From: Streptomyces graminofaciens
Lineage (GTDB): Bacteria; Actinomycetota; Actinomycetes; Streptomycetales; Streptomycetaceae
NCBI RefSeq assembly: GCF_030294945.1
Contig: NZ_AP018448.1
Location: 7,722,501 to 7,786,500, forward strand
DNA: 64,000 nucleotides
Direction of reading: 5' to 3'
Shown here: one piece after another, positions 1 to 11,081 of the stretch
Position numbering within the stretch: position 1 is the first letter of the stretch
Layout: each line of letters opens with the position of its first letter
The notes under the pieces: generated by a model
The model's database searches: none
Seen by the model: the letters and a program-made list of their open reading frames with translations, nothing else
Told to the model about the DNA's origin: nothing
Position numbers and translations under genes: made by a program

Positions 1-2232
<2,232 letters not shown>

Positions 2233-2321
2233 TCAGTTGCTCGCGTCCACTGTGTTGGTTCTGAAACCACGAACAACCCCATGCCATGGTCACGGTGTGG
2301 TGCGGTTGAGTGTTTCATAGT

Positions 2322-2440
2322 GTTTCGGTGGTCATAGCGTGAGGGAAACGCCCGGTTACATTCCGAACCCGGAAGCTAAGCCTTACAGCGCCGATGGTAC
2401 TGCAGGGGGGACCCTGTGGGAGAGTAGGACGCCGCCGAAC
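2322..2440 (+). rRNA. rrf: 5S ribosomal RNA
   Basis: About 119 nt, beginning GTTTCGGTGGTCATAGCG and ending GCCGCCGAAC, matching the Streptomyces 5S rRNA. The two ends pair to form helix I. It lies 89 nt after the 23S end in the same operon and is followed at once by a strong terminator. Confidence 0.96.
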
Positions 2441-2454
2441 AAATATTGCGAGAG

Positions 2455-2485
2455 AACCCCTGCCGGGAAACCGGCGGGGGTTTTC
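2455..2485 (+). terminator. rRNA operon terminator
   Basis: GC-rich hairpin (arms AACCCCTGCCGG and CCGGCGGGGGTT around a GAAA loop) followed by Ts, 15 nt after 5S rRNA. Classic intrinsic terminator. Confidence 0.9.
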
Positions 2486-2503
2486 TGCGTTTAGGGTCAC
2501 GTC

Positions 2504-3148
2504 ATGCGCTATGACCTTGTCATCTTCGACAACGACGGTGTTCTCGTCGACAGTGAGTCGATCTCCAACCGGCTCCTGGCCGGCTATCTGACCGAGCTCG
2601 GGCATCCCACCTCGTACGAGGAGTCCATCCGGGACTACATGGGGTCGGCCATGCACCGGGTTCATGAGCTGGTGCTCGAGCGCACGGGGCGGCGGTTGCC
2701 CGAGAAGTTCGACGATGTCTTTCACGGGCGAGTGTTCGCCGCGTTCGAGCGGGAGTTGGAACCCGTCGACGGTGTCGTGGACGTACTGCAGAAGCTCGCC
2801 GCGGACGGGGTGCCGTACTGCGTGGCCTCATCCGGGAGTCATGAGCGGATCCGGGTGGGGCATCGGACGACCGGGCTCGACCGGTGGTTCGACGAGGGGC
2901 GCGTCTTCAGCGCGGAGGATGTGGGGCGAGGGAAGCCGGCGCCTGACTTGTTTCTGTACGCCGCCGAGCGGATGGGAGTGGCTGCCGAGCGGTGTGTGGT
3001 GGTCGAGGACAGCCCGCTGGGCGTGCAGGCCGCTGTCGCCGCTGGGATGGATGTGTACGGGTTCACGGCCATGACGCCGGCAGCCAAACTCGGTAAGGCG
3101 AGTGGGCACTTCGAGGGCATGCGAGAGCTGGTCAGCCTGCTTAGCTGA
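2504..3148 (+). CDS. HAD-superfamily phosphatase (beta-phosphoglucomutase-like)
   Basis: A 214-residue cytoplasmic HAD hydrolase. Motif I is FDNDGVLVDSE (about residues 8-18), with the nucleophile and acid/base aspartates at the D-x-D; N sits between them. Motif II is the SSG near residue 109, motif III the lysine in GRGKPAPD, and motif IV is VVVEDSPLG. The alpha-helical cap between motifs I and II marks subclass IA, which holds beta-phosphoglucomutase, phosphoglycolate phosphatase and sugar-phosphate phosphatases. The substrate cannot be read from sequence. It stands alone between the rRNA terminator and the MFS gene. The ATG start puts motif I at the normal distance from the N-terminus. Confidence 0.88.
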   Translation: MRYDLVIFDNDGVLVDSESISNRLLAGYLTELGHPTSYEESIRDYMGSAMHRVHELVLERTGRRLPEKFDDVFHGRVFAAFERELEPVDGVVDVLQKLAADGVPYCVASSGSHERIRVGHRTTGLDRWFDEGRVFSAEDVGRGKPAPDLFLYAAERMGVAAERCVVVEDSPLGVQAAVAAGMDVYGFTAMTPAAKLGKASGHFEGMRELVSLLS

Positions 3149-3203
3149 GTAATATTCAGCTTCCTCTACCCAGGAGTAGGTTTGAGCCCTACGCTGTGCC
3201 GCC

Positions 3204-4427
3204 ATGACAGATGTACTGCGGCGTGGCCGGGCCGCGTTGGCGTTCAGCTTCTTCGCTCAGGGTGTCGCGTTCGCGTTGCTCGTGACGCGGATTCCGGCCA
3301 TTCAGGACCGGTACGGGGTCTCCGACGGGATGCTCCCGGTCTTTCTCGCCGCCGTACCGGTCCTCGCGGGGGTCGGAAGCGTCTGCACCGAGCACGTGGT
3401 CAAGCGGATACCGCCGAGCCGGGTGCTGCGGTGGGCCCAGCCCGTCGTGCTCCTGGCGCTGTTGGGGGTGGGGGCCGGGGACCAGTTGGTGGTGCTCGGG
3501 GTCTCGCTCGCCGCTTTCGGGCTGGCCGTCGGGGCGCTCGACGCGTCCATGAACATGCTCGGGGTGAGCCTGCAGCGGTCGTACGGGCGGAGCATCATGC
3601 TCGGGTTCCACGCCGTGTACAGCCTCGGGGGGATCGCGGGGGCCTCACTCGCGTGGGTGGGGGCGCACTGGGATCTGGCGCTGTTCGTGTTGTATCTGCC
3701 GGTCGTGGTCGTGCTGCTGCCGACCGTGTTCCTGGGGAGCTGGTGGTATGTCGACGCCGGTGACGATGAGGAGAAGGTTGACGCCGTCGCCGGGCAGGTG
3801 CCGGGCGGGGGAATCGCCTTCAAGCTGTTGCTGCCGCTGTGCCTGGTGATGTGCTTCGCGTACATCGGGGACTCGACCGTCTCCAACTGGAGTGCGAAGT
3901 ACCTGGAGGACGTGCTCGGGAGCTCGGACGAGCTCGCGACCGTGCCGTACAACGTCTACATGGTCACCACGCTGCTCGGGCGGTCCATCGGGGACTACGG
4001 GGTACGGAGGTTCGGGGCCGCGGCAGTCGTACGGCTGGGGGCGGTGGTGGCGGCGCTCGGGTTCGCCGTGGTGGCGGGTGCGCCCGGGGCCTGGGTGGGG
4101 ATGGTCGGGTTCACGCTGCTCGGGCTCGGGCTCTGTGTGCTGGTGCCGCAGACCTTCGCGGCGGCAGGGCGGCTCTTTCCCGGGGCTTCGGATGCGGCTG
4201 TCGCGCGCTTGAACATCTTCAACTATGTGGGCTTTTTGATCGGTTCCCCGTTGGTGGGGGCGTTGGGGGACGCCTGGAGTTATCGCGGGGCGATGCTTGT
4301 GCCGATGGTGTTGGTGCTGGTGACGCTTGTGTACGCCCGGTCGTTCGATGCTCAACCGGACCGATACGGTGTCGGGCATGAGCGGCCGCGCACAGCTGAT
4401 GTGGGACGAGGCAGTAACGGGCTATGA
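3204..4427 (+). CDS. MFS transporter
   Basis: A 407-residue integral membrane protein with about 12 hydrophobic segments in two halves separated by a charged stretch (about residues 180-205, GDDEEKVDA). This is the major facilitator layout. It resembles the YbjJ-type branch, drug or sugar efflux-like carriers of about 400 residues. The substrate is unknown. Its 3' end overlaps the start of the AcuC-like gene by 50 nt in another frame, so the two are probably co-transcribed. The last 30 residues are hydrophilic and poorly structured. Confidence 0.87.
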   Translation: MTDVLRRGRAALAFSFFAQGVAFALLVTRIPAIQDRYGVSDGMLPVFLAAVPVLAGVGSVCTEHVVKRIPPSRVLRWAQPVVLLALLGVGAGDQLVVLGVSLAAFGLAVGALDASMNMLGVSLQRSYGRSIMLGFHAVYSLGGIAGASLAWVGAHWDLALFVLYLPVVVVLLPTVFLGSWWYVDAGDDEEKVDAVAGQVPGGGIAFKLLLPLCLVMCFAYIGDSTVSNWSAKYLEDVLGSSDELATVPYNVYMVTTLLGRSIGDYGVRRFGAAAVVRLGAVVAALGFAVVAGAPGAWVGMVGFTLLGLGLCVLVPQTFAAAGRLFPGASDAAVARLNIFNYVGFLIGSPLVGALGDAWSYRGAMLVPMVLVLVTLVYARSFDAQPDRYGVGHERPRTADVGRGSNGL

Positions 4428-5550
4428 CTTCGGGCCGGACCATCCGATGGATCCGGTCCGGCTGAAGCTGACCCGGAGCCTGGTGAGTGCCTTCGGGCTC
4501 GACCGGGAGGTCGACGTCGTCTCGGCGAAGCCGGCCGGGGAGTCCACGCTGCGGCTGGTGCACCGCCAGGACTATGTGGCGGCGGTGAAGGCCGCGTCCG
4601 CGGATCCCAAGGGTGCGGCCGGGGAGTACGGGCTGGGGACCGTCGACGATCCGGCTTTCGCTGGGATGCATGAGGTCTCCGCTCTGATCGCCGGGCAGTC
4701 CGTGGGGGCCGCCGAGGCCGTCTGGCGGGGGGACGCGCTGCATGCGGTGAACTTCGCGGGTGGGCTGCATCATGCGATGCCCGGGGGTGCGTCGGGGTTC
4801 TGTATTTACAACGACGCCTCCATCGCCATCGCCCGGCTGTTGGAGTTGGGGGCCGAGCGGGTCGCGTACGTGGATGTGGACGTACATCACGGGGACGGGG
4901 TGCAGGCCGCGTTCTGGGAGGATCCGCGGGTGCTGACGGTCTCGCTGCACGAGCATCCTCGGACGCTGTTTCCGCAGACCGGGTGGCCGGAGGAGACCGG
5001 GGCGGAGGGGGCCGAGGGGTCGGCCGTGAATGTGGCGTTGCCCGCGGGGACCGGGGACGCGGGGTGGTTGCGGGCGTTCCACGCGGTGGTGCCCGAGGTG
5101 ATCGCCGATTTTCGGCCCCAGGTGTTGGTGACTCAGCACGGGGCCGATACGCATTTCGAGGATCCGTTGGCGCATTTGGCGGTGTCGCTGGATGCGCAGC
5201 GGGCCGTGCAGGTCGCTCTGCACGACTTGGCGCATGAGTACGCCGATGGGCGGTGGGTCGCGCTGGGTGGGGGCGGGTACGCGGTGGTGGATGTCGTGCC
5301 GCGGTCCTGGACGCATCTGGTGGCGATCGCGGCGGGGCGGGAGATCGCGCCGGACAGTGTGATTCCGGAGGAGTGGCGGCAGGAGGTCTTCGCCCGTACG
5401 CGGCAGTTGGCGCCGGCGCGGATGACTGATGGGCGGTGGCCTGTGGGGTGGGCCTCGTGGGATGCCGGGTACGACCCTGCGGATCGGGTGGATCAGGCGG
5501 TGCTGGCTGCGCGGCGGGCGGTGTTTCCGTTGCGGGGGATGTTGGCGTAG
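4378..5550 (+). CDS. acuC: Acetoin utilization protein AcuC-like (class I histone-deacetylase fold)
   Basis: A zinc-dependent amide hydrolase of 390 residues, the usual AcuC length. Zinc-site and catalytic motifs are visible: the HH pair in GGLHHAMPG, the DVDVHHGDG ligand block, the second aspartate in QHGADTH, and the transition-state tyrosine in GGGGY. AcuC proteins deacetylate acetyl-CoA synthetase in bacilli, and in actinobacteria the family also removes acetyl groups from other proteins. The start is taken at ATG 4378 (MSGRAQLMWDE), because the 17 residues available further upstream lie inside the MFS gene and are not family-like. The substrate here is inferred only from the family. Confidence 0.88.
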   Translation: MSGRAQLMWDEAVTGYDFGPDHPMDPVRLKLTRSLVSAFGLDREVDVVSAKPAGESTLRLVHRQDYVAAVKAASADPKGAAGEYGLGTVDDPAFAGMHEVSALIAGQSVGAAEAVWRGDALHAVNFAGGLHHAMPGGASGFCIYNDASIAIARLLELGAERVAYVDVDVHHGDGVQAAFWEDPRVLTVSLHEHPRTLFPQTGWPEETGAEGAEGSAVNVALPAGTGDAGWLRAFHAVVPEVIADFRPQVLVTQHGADTHFEDPLAHLAVSLDAQRAVQVALHDLAHEYADGRWVALGGGGYAVVDVVPRSWTHLVAIAAGREIAPDSVIPEEWRQEVFARTRQLAPARMTDGRWPVGWASWDAGYDPADRVDQAVLAARRAVFPLRGMLA

Positions 5551-5645
5551 GGGTTTTCGCCCCCGCAGCCCTACCCCGTCCCATCCCCAAGGGGCGTTGT
5601 CCCTTCGACCCCGCCCGCTGCGCCTGAGAGCTCGCGGGGCTCGCT
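5551..5645. repeat. Dispersed intergenic repeat, copy 1 (family 1)
   Basis: The run GGGGTTTTCGCCCCCGC followed by CCTACCCCGTCCC..AAGGGGC..CCCTTCGACCCCGC closely matches 26138-26235. Both copies sit directly after the stop codon of a plus-strand gene. They contain short G/C hairpins that could act as terminators. Confidence 0.75.
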
Positions 5646-5711
5646 ACGCCGACCGTGTGGTCTTCCTTCTGTTTTTCCGGAGGGTGTCGCCTTGTCCGTC
5701 AGCATCGACTC

Positions 5712-6527
5712 GTGGTGAGTGTGGTGGGGCTGCGGGAGCATCTCGTGGGGAGTGGGCTGGCGGGGGTGGTCGCCACCACTCGGGAGCGGAGTCTGCGGAG
5801 TTATCGGCTGTTCGCTGCTCGGGATCCTCGATTCTTGATCGGCATTGATCCGGAGCGGGCGTGGCGACAGCGGGACTTGATCGATTTGATGGCGGCGAAG
5901 TGCGGGGTCTCGGCCGACCCAGGGTGTACGTCCGGGCAGGATGTAATCGATCCTGGGTTGACCGTGGCCGCGCTGGACCGGTTCGCGGAGCGGGTCGAGG
6001 CGGTCGCTCGGCGTCGCGGAGCCGTGCTTCTCGGTACCGGGCACCCCCATCGGCTGATCGGCTTCTACGGTGCCCTGGCAGACGCCTTGTCGGCGGCGGG
6101 ATGTGAGGTTCTCACCCCTGCGATGGGTAGACGTGTCGACATAACGACCCGGTTCGGTCTACGCACGTACAACCTCGACTACGCACGAGGTGTCGCCGTC
6201 GTCCGGGAGGCGACCGGGTCACGCCCCGGTTGTGCGACCGGCGTGCACACCCATTCACCCCTCCCCGTTCGGCTCGCTCTGGCGGCCGCCGCGGAGGGTG
6301 GTGGACCGCTCCCGGAACTCGTGATCGGGGACCACGGCTGGGTCTGCGGGGCAGGTCAGCTGGGGTTCGAGGCGATCGGGCTGGCGGACACGGACGATCC
6401 CGCGCCCTTCGTCGGGGAGGCAGAGGGGCGGGTGTCCGTCGTCGTTCCACTTGATGACGCTGTGCGGTCTGGTTACTACCGACCACTTACCCGCTACGTA
6501 CTCAATCGAGCGTGTCTGTCCCAGTAG
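5712..6527 (+). CDS. Conserved actinobacterial protein annotated as phosphatase
   Basis: About 271 residues. It matches a family conserved next to the excisionase-like gene in Streptomyces and usually annotated only as 'phosphatase'. Conserved-looking blocks include CGVSADPG, LGTGHPHRL, THSPLPV, GDHGWVCGAGQLG and the C-terminal YYRPLTRYVLNRA. No HAD, PP2C or histidine-phosphatase motif set is evident, so the catalytic claim is untested. The start is uncertain: GTG 5712 and GTG 5715 are preferred because the extra N-terminal residues from 5655 (a cysteine/phenylalanine-rich run) look unlike the family. Confidence 0.7.
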   Translation: MVSVVGLREHLVGSGLAGVVATTRERSLRSYRLFAARDPRFLIGIDPERAWRQRDLIDLMAAKCGVSADPGCTSGQDVIDPGLTVAALDRFAERVEAVARRRGAVLLGTGHPHRLIGFYGALADALSAAGCEVLTPAMGRRVDITTRFGLRTYNLDYARGVAVVREATGSRPGCATGVHTHSPLPVRLALAAAAEGGGPLPELVIGDHGWVCGAGQLGFEAIGLADTDDPAPFVGEAEGRVSVVVPLDDAVRSGYYRPLTRYVLNRACLSQ

Positions 6528-6656
6528 GGTGCCGATGCCTTCCCCTCTTCCCCACTCGCATCACCCGCCCCTACATTGGGGAGTGAGCACGCAACGACGA
6601 AGAGTCACCGGAAGGGGAAGCCGGTGGCCGTCGAGTGCGGAAGGTTCAGGTGTGTC

Positions 6657-6866
6657 ATGGCTGCTGATCAGAGGCCTCTGAACGAGGTTCAGTTCCTTAC
6701 CGTGGCGGAAGTAGCCTCGGTGATGCGAGTGTCGAAGATGACCGTGTACCGGTTGGTGCACAGCGGTCATCTGCCGGCGATCAGGGTGGGCAGGTCCTTC
6801 CGGGTGCCGGAGCAAGCGGTGCACGAGTACCTCCGCGAGAGCTATGTGGGGGTGGAGACAGCCTGA
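6657..6866 (+). CDS. Excisionase/BldC-type helix-turn-helix DNA-binding protein
   Basis: A 69-residue protein made of one winged MerR/excisionase-type HTH: FLTVAEVASVMRVSKMTVYR followed by the wing GHLPAIRVGRSFRV and a short C-terminal helix. It is the same small-protein class as BldC but a separate lineage. In Streptomyces this locus lies between the phosphatase-annotated gene and bS22. ATG 6657 gives the family length. Reading on from 6576 would add a non-conserved basic N-terminus. A terminator follows at 6874-6901. Its targets are unknown. Confidence 0.85.
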   Translation: MAADQRPLNEVQFLTVAEVASVMRVSKMTVYRLVHSGHLPAIRVGRSFRVPEQAVHEYLRESYVGVETA

Positions 6867-6873
6867 CGGGACC

Positions 6874-6901
6874 CCGGAGACGCCTCTCGGGGCGTCTCCG
6901 G
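6874..6901 (+). terminator. Hairpin after the HTH gene
   Basis: Arms CCGGAGACGCC and GGCGTCTCCGG around a 6-nt loop, directly after the stop codon. No U-run follows, as is common in Streptomyces. Confidence 0.65.
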
Positions 6902-7020
6902 GACTCCCGGGTTCACCTCGATTACGACCTCAGCGCTCGGGCGGGTAGGCTGGCCCCTCGTAGGTCGTATGGGCCCATGGCGCCCAAACACCGAGTGATG
7001 AGAAGTGAGCGAGGGTAGTC

Positions 7021-7119
7021 GTGGGCTCTGTTATCAAGAAGCGGCGCAAGCGGATGGCTAAGAAGAAGCACCGCAAGCTGCTCAAGCGCACCCGCGTTCA
7101 GCGTCGCAACAAGAAGTAA
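7021..7119 (+). CDS. 30S ribosomal protein bS22 (AURKAIP1/COX24-domain peptide)
   Basis: A 32-residue, extremely basic peptide beginning [11 protein letters not shown] and ending RVQRRNKK, read from GTG 7021 to TAA 7119. It matches the actinobacterial small-subunit protein bS22 seen in mycobacterial ribosome structures, related to the C-terminus of mitochondrial mS38 (COX24/AURKAIP1). It would be buried in rRNA near the decoding-site side of the 30S subunit. GAAGTGAGCGAGGG upstream supplies a plausible ribosome-binding site. A strong terminator follows 93 nt later. Confidence 0.93.
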   Translation: MGSVIKKRRKRMAKKKHRKLLKRTRVQRRNKK

Positions 7120-7211
7120 GGCGTTTCGGCCCCTTTTCCGAGGGGCCCGGCCTCCGTCGCGTACGGAGGTCGTACGTCTTGCTTTCTTGTGCGTGAGCTG
7201 TTGAGCGTGTG

Positions 7212-7252
7212 CTGTGGCCCCCCACCTGGACCGGTGGGGGGCCACAGTATTT
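7212..7252 (+). terminator. Strong intrinsic terminator after bS22
   Basis: Perfect 15-bp stem CTGTGGCCCCCCACC / GGTGGGGGGCCACAG with a TGGACC loop, followed by TATTTT. Confidence 0.9.
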
Positions 7253-7414
7253 TCGCCGGTCGGTGATTTCGTCCGTCGGGCGGTCATCACAGTGCAACAT
7301 CGACCCGCTAACGTGGCCGCACACGGGGAACACGGCAGAGTACGAGCAGAAGTCACGCGTAGGTACGCGTAGGTACGCGGACATGTGCCGACAGCTGGAA
7401 GGAAGGCGCTGATC

Positions 7415-8494
7415 TTGGGCAAGGTCGTGCTCGTGACCGGGGTGGCCCGGCAGCTGGGGGGCCGATTCGTACGACGGATCCAGCGTGACCCGCAGGTCGA
7501 CCGTGTGATCGCCGTGGACGCGGTGCCACCGGGGCACCATCTGGGTGGCGCGGACTTCGTCCAGGCCGACATCCGCCAGCCCGCCATCGCCCGTGTGCTG
7601 GCCGAGTACAACGTCGACACCGTGGTCCACATGGACGTCACCGGCACCCCGCTCGGCAGTGGCAGCCGGGCCTCGGTGAAGGAGACCAACGTCATCGGCA
7701 CCATGCAGCTGCTCGGTGCCTGCCAGAAATCCCCGGCGGTCAAGCGGCTGGTGGTGAAGTCCAGCACGAACGTGTACGGGTCCGCGCCGCGCGACCCGGC
7801 CGTGTTCACCGAGACCACGCCGCCCAAGTCGCTGCCCAGCGGTGGCTTCGCCAAGGACGCGGTGGAGGTCGAGGGGTACGTCCGCGGGTTCGCCCGGCGG
7901 CGGCCCGATGTGGCCGTGTGCGTGCTGCGGTTCGCCAACATCCTCGGGCCGAGCGCCGATTCGCCGCTTGCCTCGTACTTCTCGATGCCGGTGCTGCCGA
8001 CCGTGCTGGGCTACGACCCGCGGCTGCAGTTCGTGCACGAGGACGATGTGATCGAGGTGCTGCGGATCGCCTCGCACGATCCCGAGCGTGGCACGCTCAA
8101 CAGCGGCACGTTCAATGTCGCGGGCGACGGTGTGCTGCTGCTCTCGCAGTGCGCGCGGCGGCTCGGCCGGCCGACCGTGCCGCTGCTGATGCCGGCGGTC
8201 AGCTGGGTCGGCTCGATGGTCCGTACGCTGGGCGTCACCGACTTCTCGCCCGAGCAGCTGCGGCTGCTGACCCACGGGCGGGTCGTGGCGACCAACCAGA
8301 TGCGCGACACGCTGGGATACCGGGCCAAGTACACGACCGCCGAGACCTTCGAGGACTTCGCGCGCAGCCGGGGGCCGGGTCTGCTGCCCCCGGAGGCCGT
8401 CGCGGGGGCCATCGACCGGCTCGCCGCACTGCCCGTGCCCACCCTGCCCGGGGCCGCTCCGGGCGGTGGCCACACCCCGAGCCACACCCCCTGA
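7415..8494 (+). CDS. NAD-dependent epimerase/dehydratase (extended SDR)
   Basis: A 359-residue Rossmann-fold enzyme. The nucleotide-binding glycine motif is at the N-terminus (VLVTGVARQLGGRF). An SSTNVYGS strand follows, and FANILGP lies later, as in UDP-sugar 4-epimerase relatives. The usual YxxxK tyrosine is not obvious: SGGFAKDAVE stands where it is expected, so the activity may be altered. The start is TTG 7415 because GGAAGGAAGG ends about 8 nt upstream and the Rossmann strand begins at residue 3. The next gene starts 41 nt later, so they are probably one operon. Function beyond nucleotide-sugar or lipid-linked redox chemistry is not inferable. Confidence 0.85.
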   Translation: MGKVVLVTGVARQLGGRFVRRIQRDPQVDRVIAVDAVPPGHHLGGADFVQADIRQPAIARVLAEYNVDTVVHMDVTGTPLGSGSRASVKETNVIGTMQLLGACQKSPAVKRLVVKSSTNVYGSAPRDPAVFTETTPPKSLPSGGFAKDAVEVEGYVRGFARRRPDVAVCVLRFANILGPSADSPLASYFSMPVLPTVLGYDPRLQFVHEDDVIEVLRIASHDPERGTLNSGTFNVAGDGVLLLSQCARRLGRPTVPLLMPAVSWVGSMVRTLGVTDFSPEQLRLLTHGRVVATNQMRDTLGYRAKYTTAETFEDFARSRGPGLLPPEAVAGAIDRLAALPVPTLPGAAPGGGHTPSHTP

Positions 8495-8534
8495 CGCAGA
8501 GCGCCGACTAGCGCAACCGAGGAGCGCATCAACG

Positions 8535-9620
8535 ATGGCGGATGCCAAGGTCATTCCGTTCGACGACGACCGGACGCGCGGGGGTGCCGTGCAGCGCTCT
8601 CCGCGCCGACGGGGTGCGGGCAGTCGACGCAAGGGCGAGAGCGCGGTCGTACGGGATGGTCATCAGTCCCGTGAATCCGGCGAGGTCCAGGCCCTCCCCG
8701 GACGGGCCGGTGGCGCGGATGATGTCCCTGTGACACGGGAGAAGCCGGAGCCGCCCCAAGGGGCCGCCGAGGCACAGGACGGCGGCCTCGAGCAGCGGAT
8801 CGCAGGTGGCCTCGCGTTCCTGCGCAAACGGCTCACGGGTGACTACGAGGTCGACGACTTCGGCTACGACGCCGAGCTCACCGACCAGGTGCTGATGTCG
8901 CTGCTGCGGCCGGTGTACGAGAAGTACTTCCGGGTCGAGGTGAAGGGCATCGAGAACATCCCGGCGGACGGTGGCGCCCTGATCGTCGCCAACCACTCCG
9001 GGACGCTGCCGATGGATGGGCTGATGATGCAGGTCGCCGTCCACGACAACCATCCCGCCGGGCGCCATCTGCGGCTGCTGGCGGCGGACCTGGTCTTCAT
9101 GCTGCCGGTGGTCAACGAGCTGGCGCGCAAGCTCGGGCACACGCTCGCGTGCGCGGAGGACGCGTCGCGGCTGCTGCACCAGGGCGAGCTGGTCGGGGTG
9201 ATGCCGGAGGGCTTCAAGGGCCTCGGCAAGCCTTTCGGTGACCGCTACAAGCTGCAGCGCTTCGGTCGCGGTGGCTTCGTCTCGACGGCTCTGCGTGCCG
9301 GTACGCCGATCATTCCGTGCTCGATCGTGGGCGCGGAGGAGATCTACCCGATGATCGGCAACTCGAAGACGCTGGCCCGGCTGCTGGGCTTCCCGTACTT
9401 CCCGATCACCCCGACCTTCCCGTGGCTCGGCCCGCTCGGCGCGGTCCCGCTCCCCACGAAGTGGACCATCCAGTTCGGCGAGCCCATCCCGACGGACGGC
9501 TACCCGCCGGAGGCGGCCGAAGACCCGATGCTGATGTTCAACCTGACGGACCAGGTACGGGAGCAGATCCAGCACACGTTGTACAAGTTGTTGGTGCAGC
9601 GGCGGTCGGTGTTCTTCTAG
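8535..9620 (+). CDS. Lysophospholipid acyltransferase family protein (PlsC-like)
   Basis: A 361-residue protein with a disordered, charged N-terminal third and a PlsC domain. The HX4D catalytic motif appears as NHSGTLPMDG (about residues 154-163), and the glycerol-phosphate-binding block as MPEGFKGLGK (about residue 222), followed by IIPCSIVGAEE. Such enzymes transfer an acyl chain to lysophosphatidate or a related acceptor at the membrane. ATG 8535 is preferred to 8466 because GAGGAGCG precedes it and the upstream residues overlap the SDR gene. Coupled with the SDR gene. Confidence 0.87.
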   Translation: MADAKVIPFDDDRTRGGAVQRSPRRRGAGSRRKGESAVVRDGHQSRESGEVQALPGRAGGADDVPVTREKPEPPQGAAEAQDGGLEQRIAGGLAFLRKRLTGDYEVDDFGYDAELTDQVLMSLLRPVYEKYFRVEVKGIENIPADGGALIVANHSGTLPMDGLMMQVAVHDNHPAGRHLRLLAADLVFMLPVVNELARKLGHTLACAEDASRLLHQGELVGVMPEGFKGLGKPFGDRYKLQRFGRGGFVSTALRAGTPIIPCSIVGAEEIYPMIGNSKTLARLLGFPYFPITPTFPWLGPLGAVPLPTKWTIQFGEPIPTDGYPPEAAEDPMLMFNLTDQVREQIQHTLYKLLVQRRSVFF

Positions 9621-9667
9621 CTGCTGGCCACAGACCAGCTGCTGGCCACAGACCACAGACCACGCGA

Positions 9668-9716
9668 TACGACAGTGGGGGCGCCCTTCCCGAAGAAGGG
9701 CGCCCCCACTGTCGTA
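9668..9716. terminator. Bidirectional terminator between acyltransferase and rsbN
   Basis: Near-perfect 22-bp inverted repeat around CCGAA, core GTGGGGGCGCCCTTC / GAAGGGCGCCCCCAC. It sits between convergent genes and can serve both strands. Confidence 0.88.
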
Positions 9717-9721
9717 CAGGT

Positions 9722-10951
9722 CTAGTTCGCGTCCTCGCTGTCGATGCCCAGGCCGGGGAGGAGGCCCGGGAAAATCGGGGGCAGGGTGACGTCGGGCTCT
9801 TCGGATGGGGTGTTGGTGCCGGCGGACGGGGAGGTGGTGCTCGTGTCGTCCTCGGGTGGGTCGAGCAGGCCGGTGGTGCCGCCGACCAGGCCTTCGCCTT
9901 CGCTGTCCGAGGTGGACGGCTTGGGCTTGCCGCTGCTGTGCCGACCGCTGCCGGAGCCGTCGCCGGTGGCGCTGGGGGCCGGGCGGTCGGTGTCCGTGGT
10001 GCCGGGGGAGCCGGAGCCAGGGGCGCGGTGCTTGCCGGTGCCTCCCTTGGTGGGGGGTTGTGGCAGCAGCGACTGGAGCGGGGCGACCTCTTCGTCTATG
10101 GCGGCGAAGACCGAGGAGACCTCCGCGCTCACGTCCCCGAGCTGCACGGGCAGCCGCTCGCGCAGGGCGCCCCAGGCCTCGCGGTGGGACCGGGAGAAGG
10201 CGTCGAGGGCCTGGATGGGGCCGAGGGAATCCGGGTCCCGCTCATAGGCCTCGTGCAGTAGACGGTGGCCTTCGGCCGCGTCGTGCCGCATGCCCGTGAG
10301 GGCTCGGCGGATCTCGCCCACGGACTCGTGGTCGAGGTGGCCGCCGCGGTCGCGCTCCATGAGGCGGCGGGCCTCGCTGAGCCGGGTGGATGCCTGGTCC
10401 AGATAGAGCTGCCCGCGGTCGCCGTTGTCGTCGGCCAGGGTGAGCTTGACGTCCTCGATGCCGCGCTTGAGGCCGTAGAGCGAGTCACCCGGCAGGGCGT
10501 CCGAGCTGGCGGCTGCCACACCGCCGAACGCGCCCGCGGCCACCCCGACGCTGAGCCCGCCCGCGGCGAGTCCCTTCGTCAGTCGTGACCGCGGCCGCAA
10601 CTTGCCCAATGGGCCCGCCCGGTGCGCGCCGCGCGACCGGGATCGCTGTTCGGGCACCGAAGGGCTCGCAGCCTCGCCTCTCGCGAACGCGCCCTCTTGC
10701 AGCATGGCCTCCATCGCGGCCACCAGCTGGGCGCGCTGCACGACCTTGACCTCGGGGTCGAGCTCCGGCTTCGGCAGCTCGCCGAGACCGGAGGCGAGGG
10801 TCAACAGGCGCCCTCGCTCGGTCTGTTCGACGGCTGTCGGGGGCGGTGCCGATCCTTCGGGCTGCTCGGCCGCCGTGCTCCGGTCGGACAGCTCCTCCAG
10901 GGCCTGGGCGAAGGCGTTCGCCCGCCGGTGCGCCGATACGTTCGCGATCAC
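9722..10951 (-). CDS. rsbN: Anti-sigma factor RsbN (partner of sigma-BldN)
   Basis: About 409 residues. The N-terminal 100 residues form the small helical domain known to bind BldN (starts IANVSAHRRANAF). A single hydrophobic segment at about 130-155 (GLAAGGLSVGVAAGAFGGVA) follows, then a DUF5667-type extracytoplasmic helical domain (about 160-280) and a long Pro/Ser/Thr/Asp-rich tail. This is the layout of RsbN, encoded directly downstream of bldN. It binds BldN at the membrane and delays chaplin, rodlin and bldM expression. GTG 10951 is chosen because GAGGAGG lies 8 nt upstream; the longer reading starts inside that site. A BldN-type promoter is visible at 11082-11110. Confidence 0.9.
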   Translation of the reverse strand: MIANVSAHRRANAFAQALEELSDRSTAAEQPEGSAPPPTAVEQTERGRLLTLASGLGELPKPELDPEVKVVQRAQLVAAMEAMLQEGAFARGEAASPSVPEQRSRSRGAHRAGPLGKLRPRSRLTKGLAAGGLSVGVAAGAFGGVAAASSDALPGDSLYGLKRGIEDVKLTLADDNGDRGQLYLDQASTRLSEARRLMERDRGGHLDHESVGEIRRALTGMRHDAAEGHRLLHEAYERDPDSLGPIQALDAFSRSHREAWGALRERLPVQLGDVSAEVSSVFAAIDEEVAPLQSLLPQPPTKGGTGKHRAPGSGSPGTTDTDRPAPSATGDGSGSGRHSSGKPKPSTSDSEGEGLVGGTTGLLDPPEDDTSTTSPSAGTNTPSEEPDVTLPPIFPGLLPGLGIDSEDAN

Positions 10952-11081
10952 TGGCGGCACCTCCTCTCGTCATGACGGTCGACTCCCCAGGGGGTCCTGA
11001 GGGTTGCACACCCTAGGCGGGTCCACACGATCGAGTGATCGGTGTTGGCCGGGGTGCGACCACAGGGAGCCTGTATCCCGC

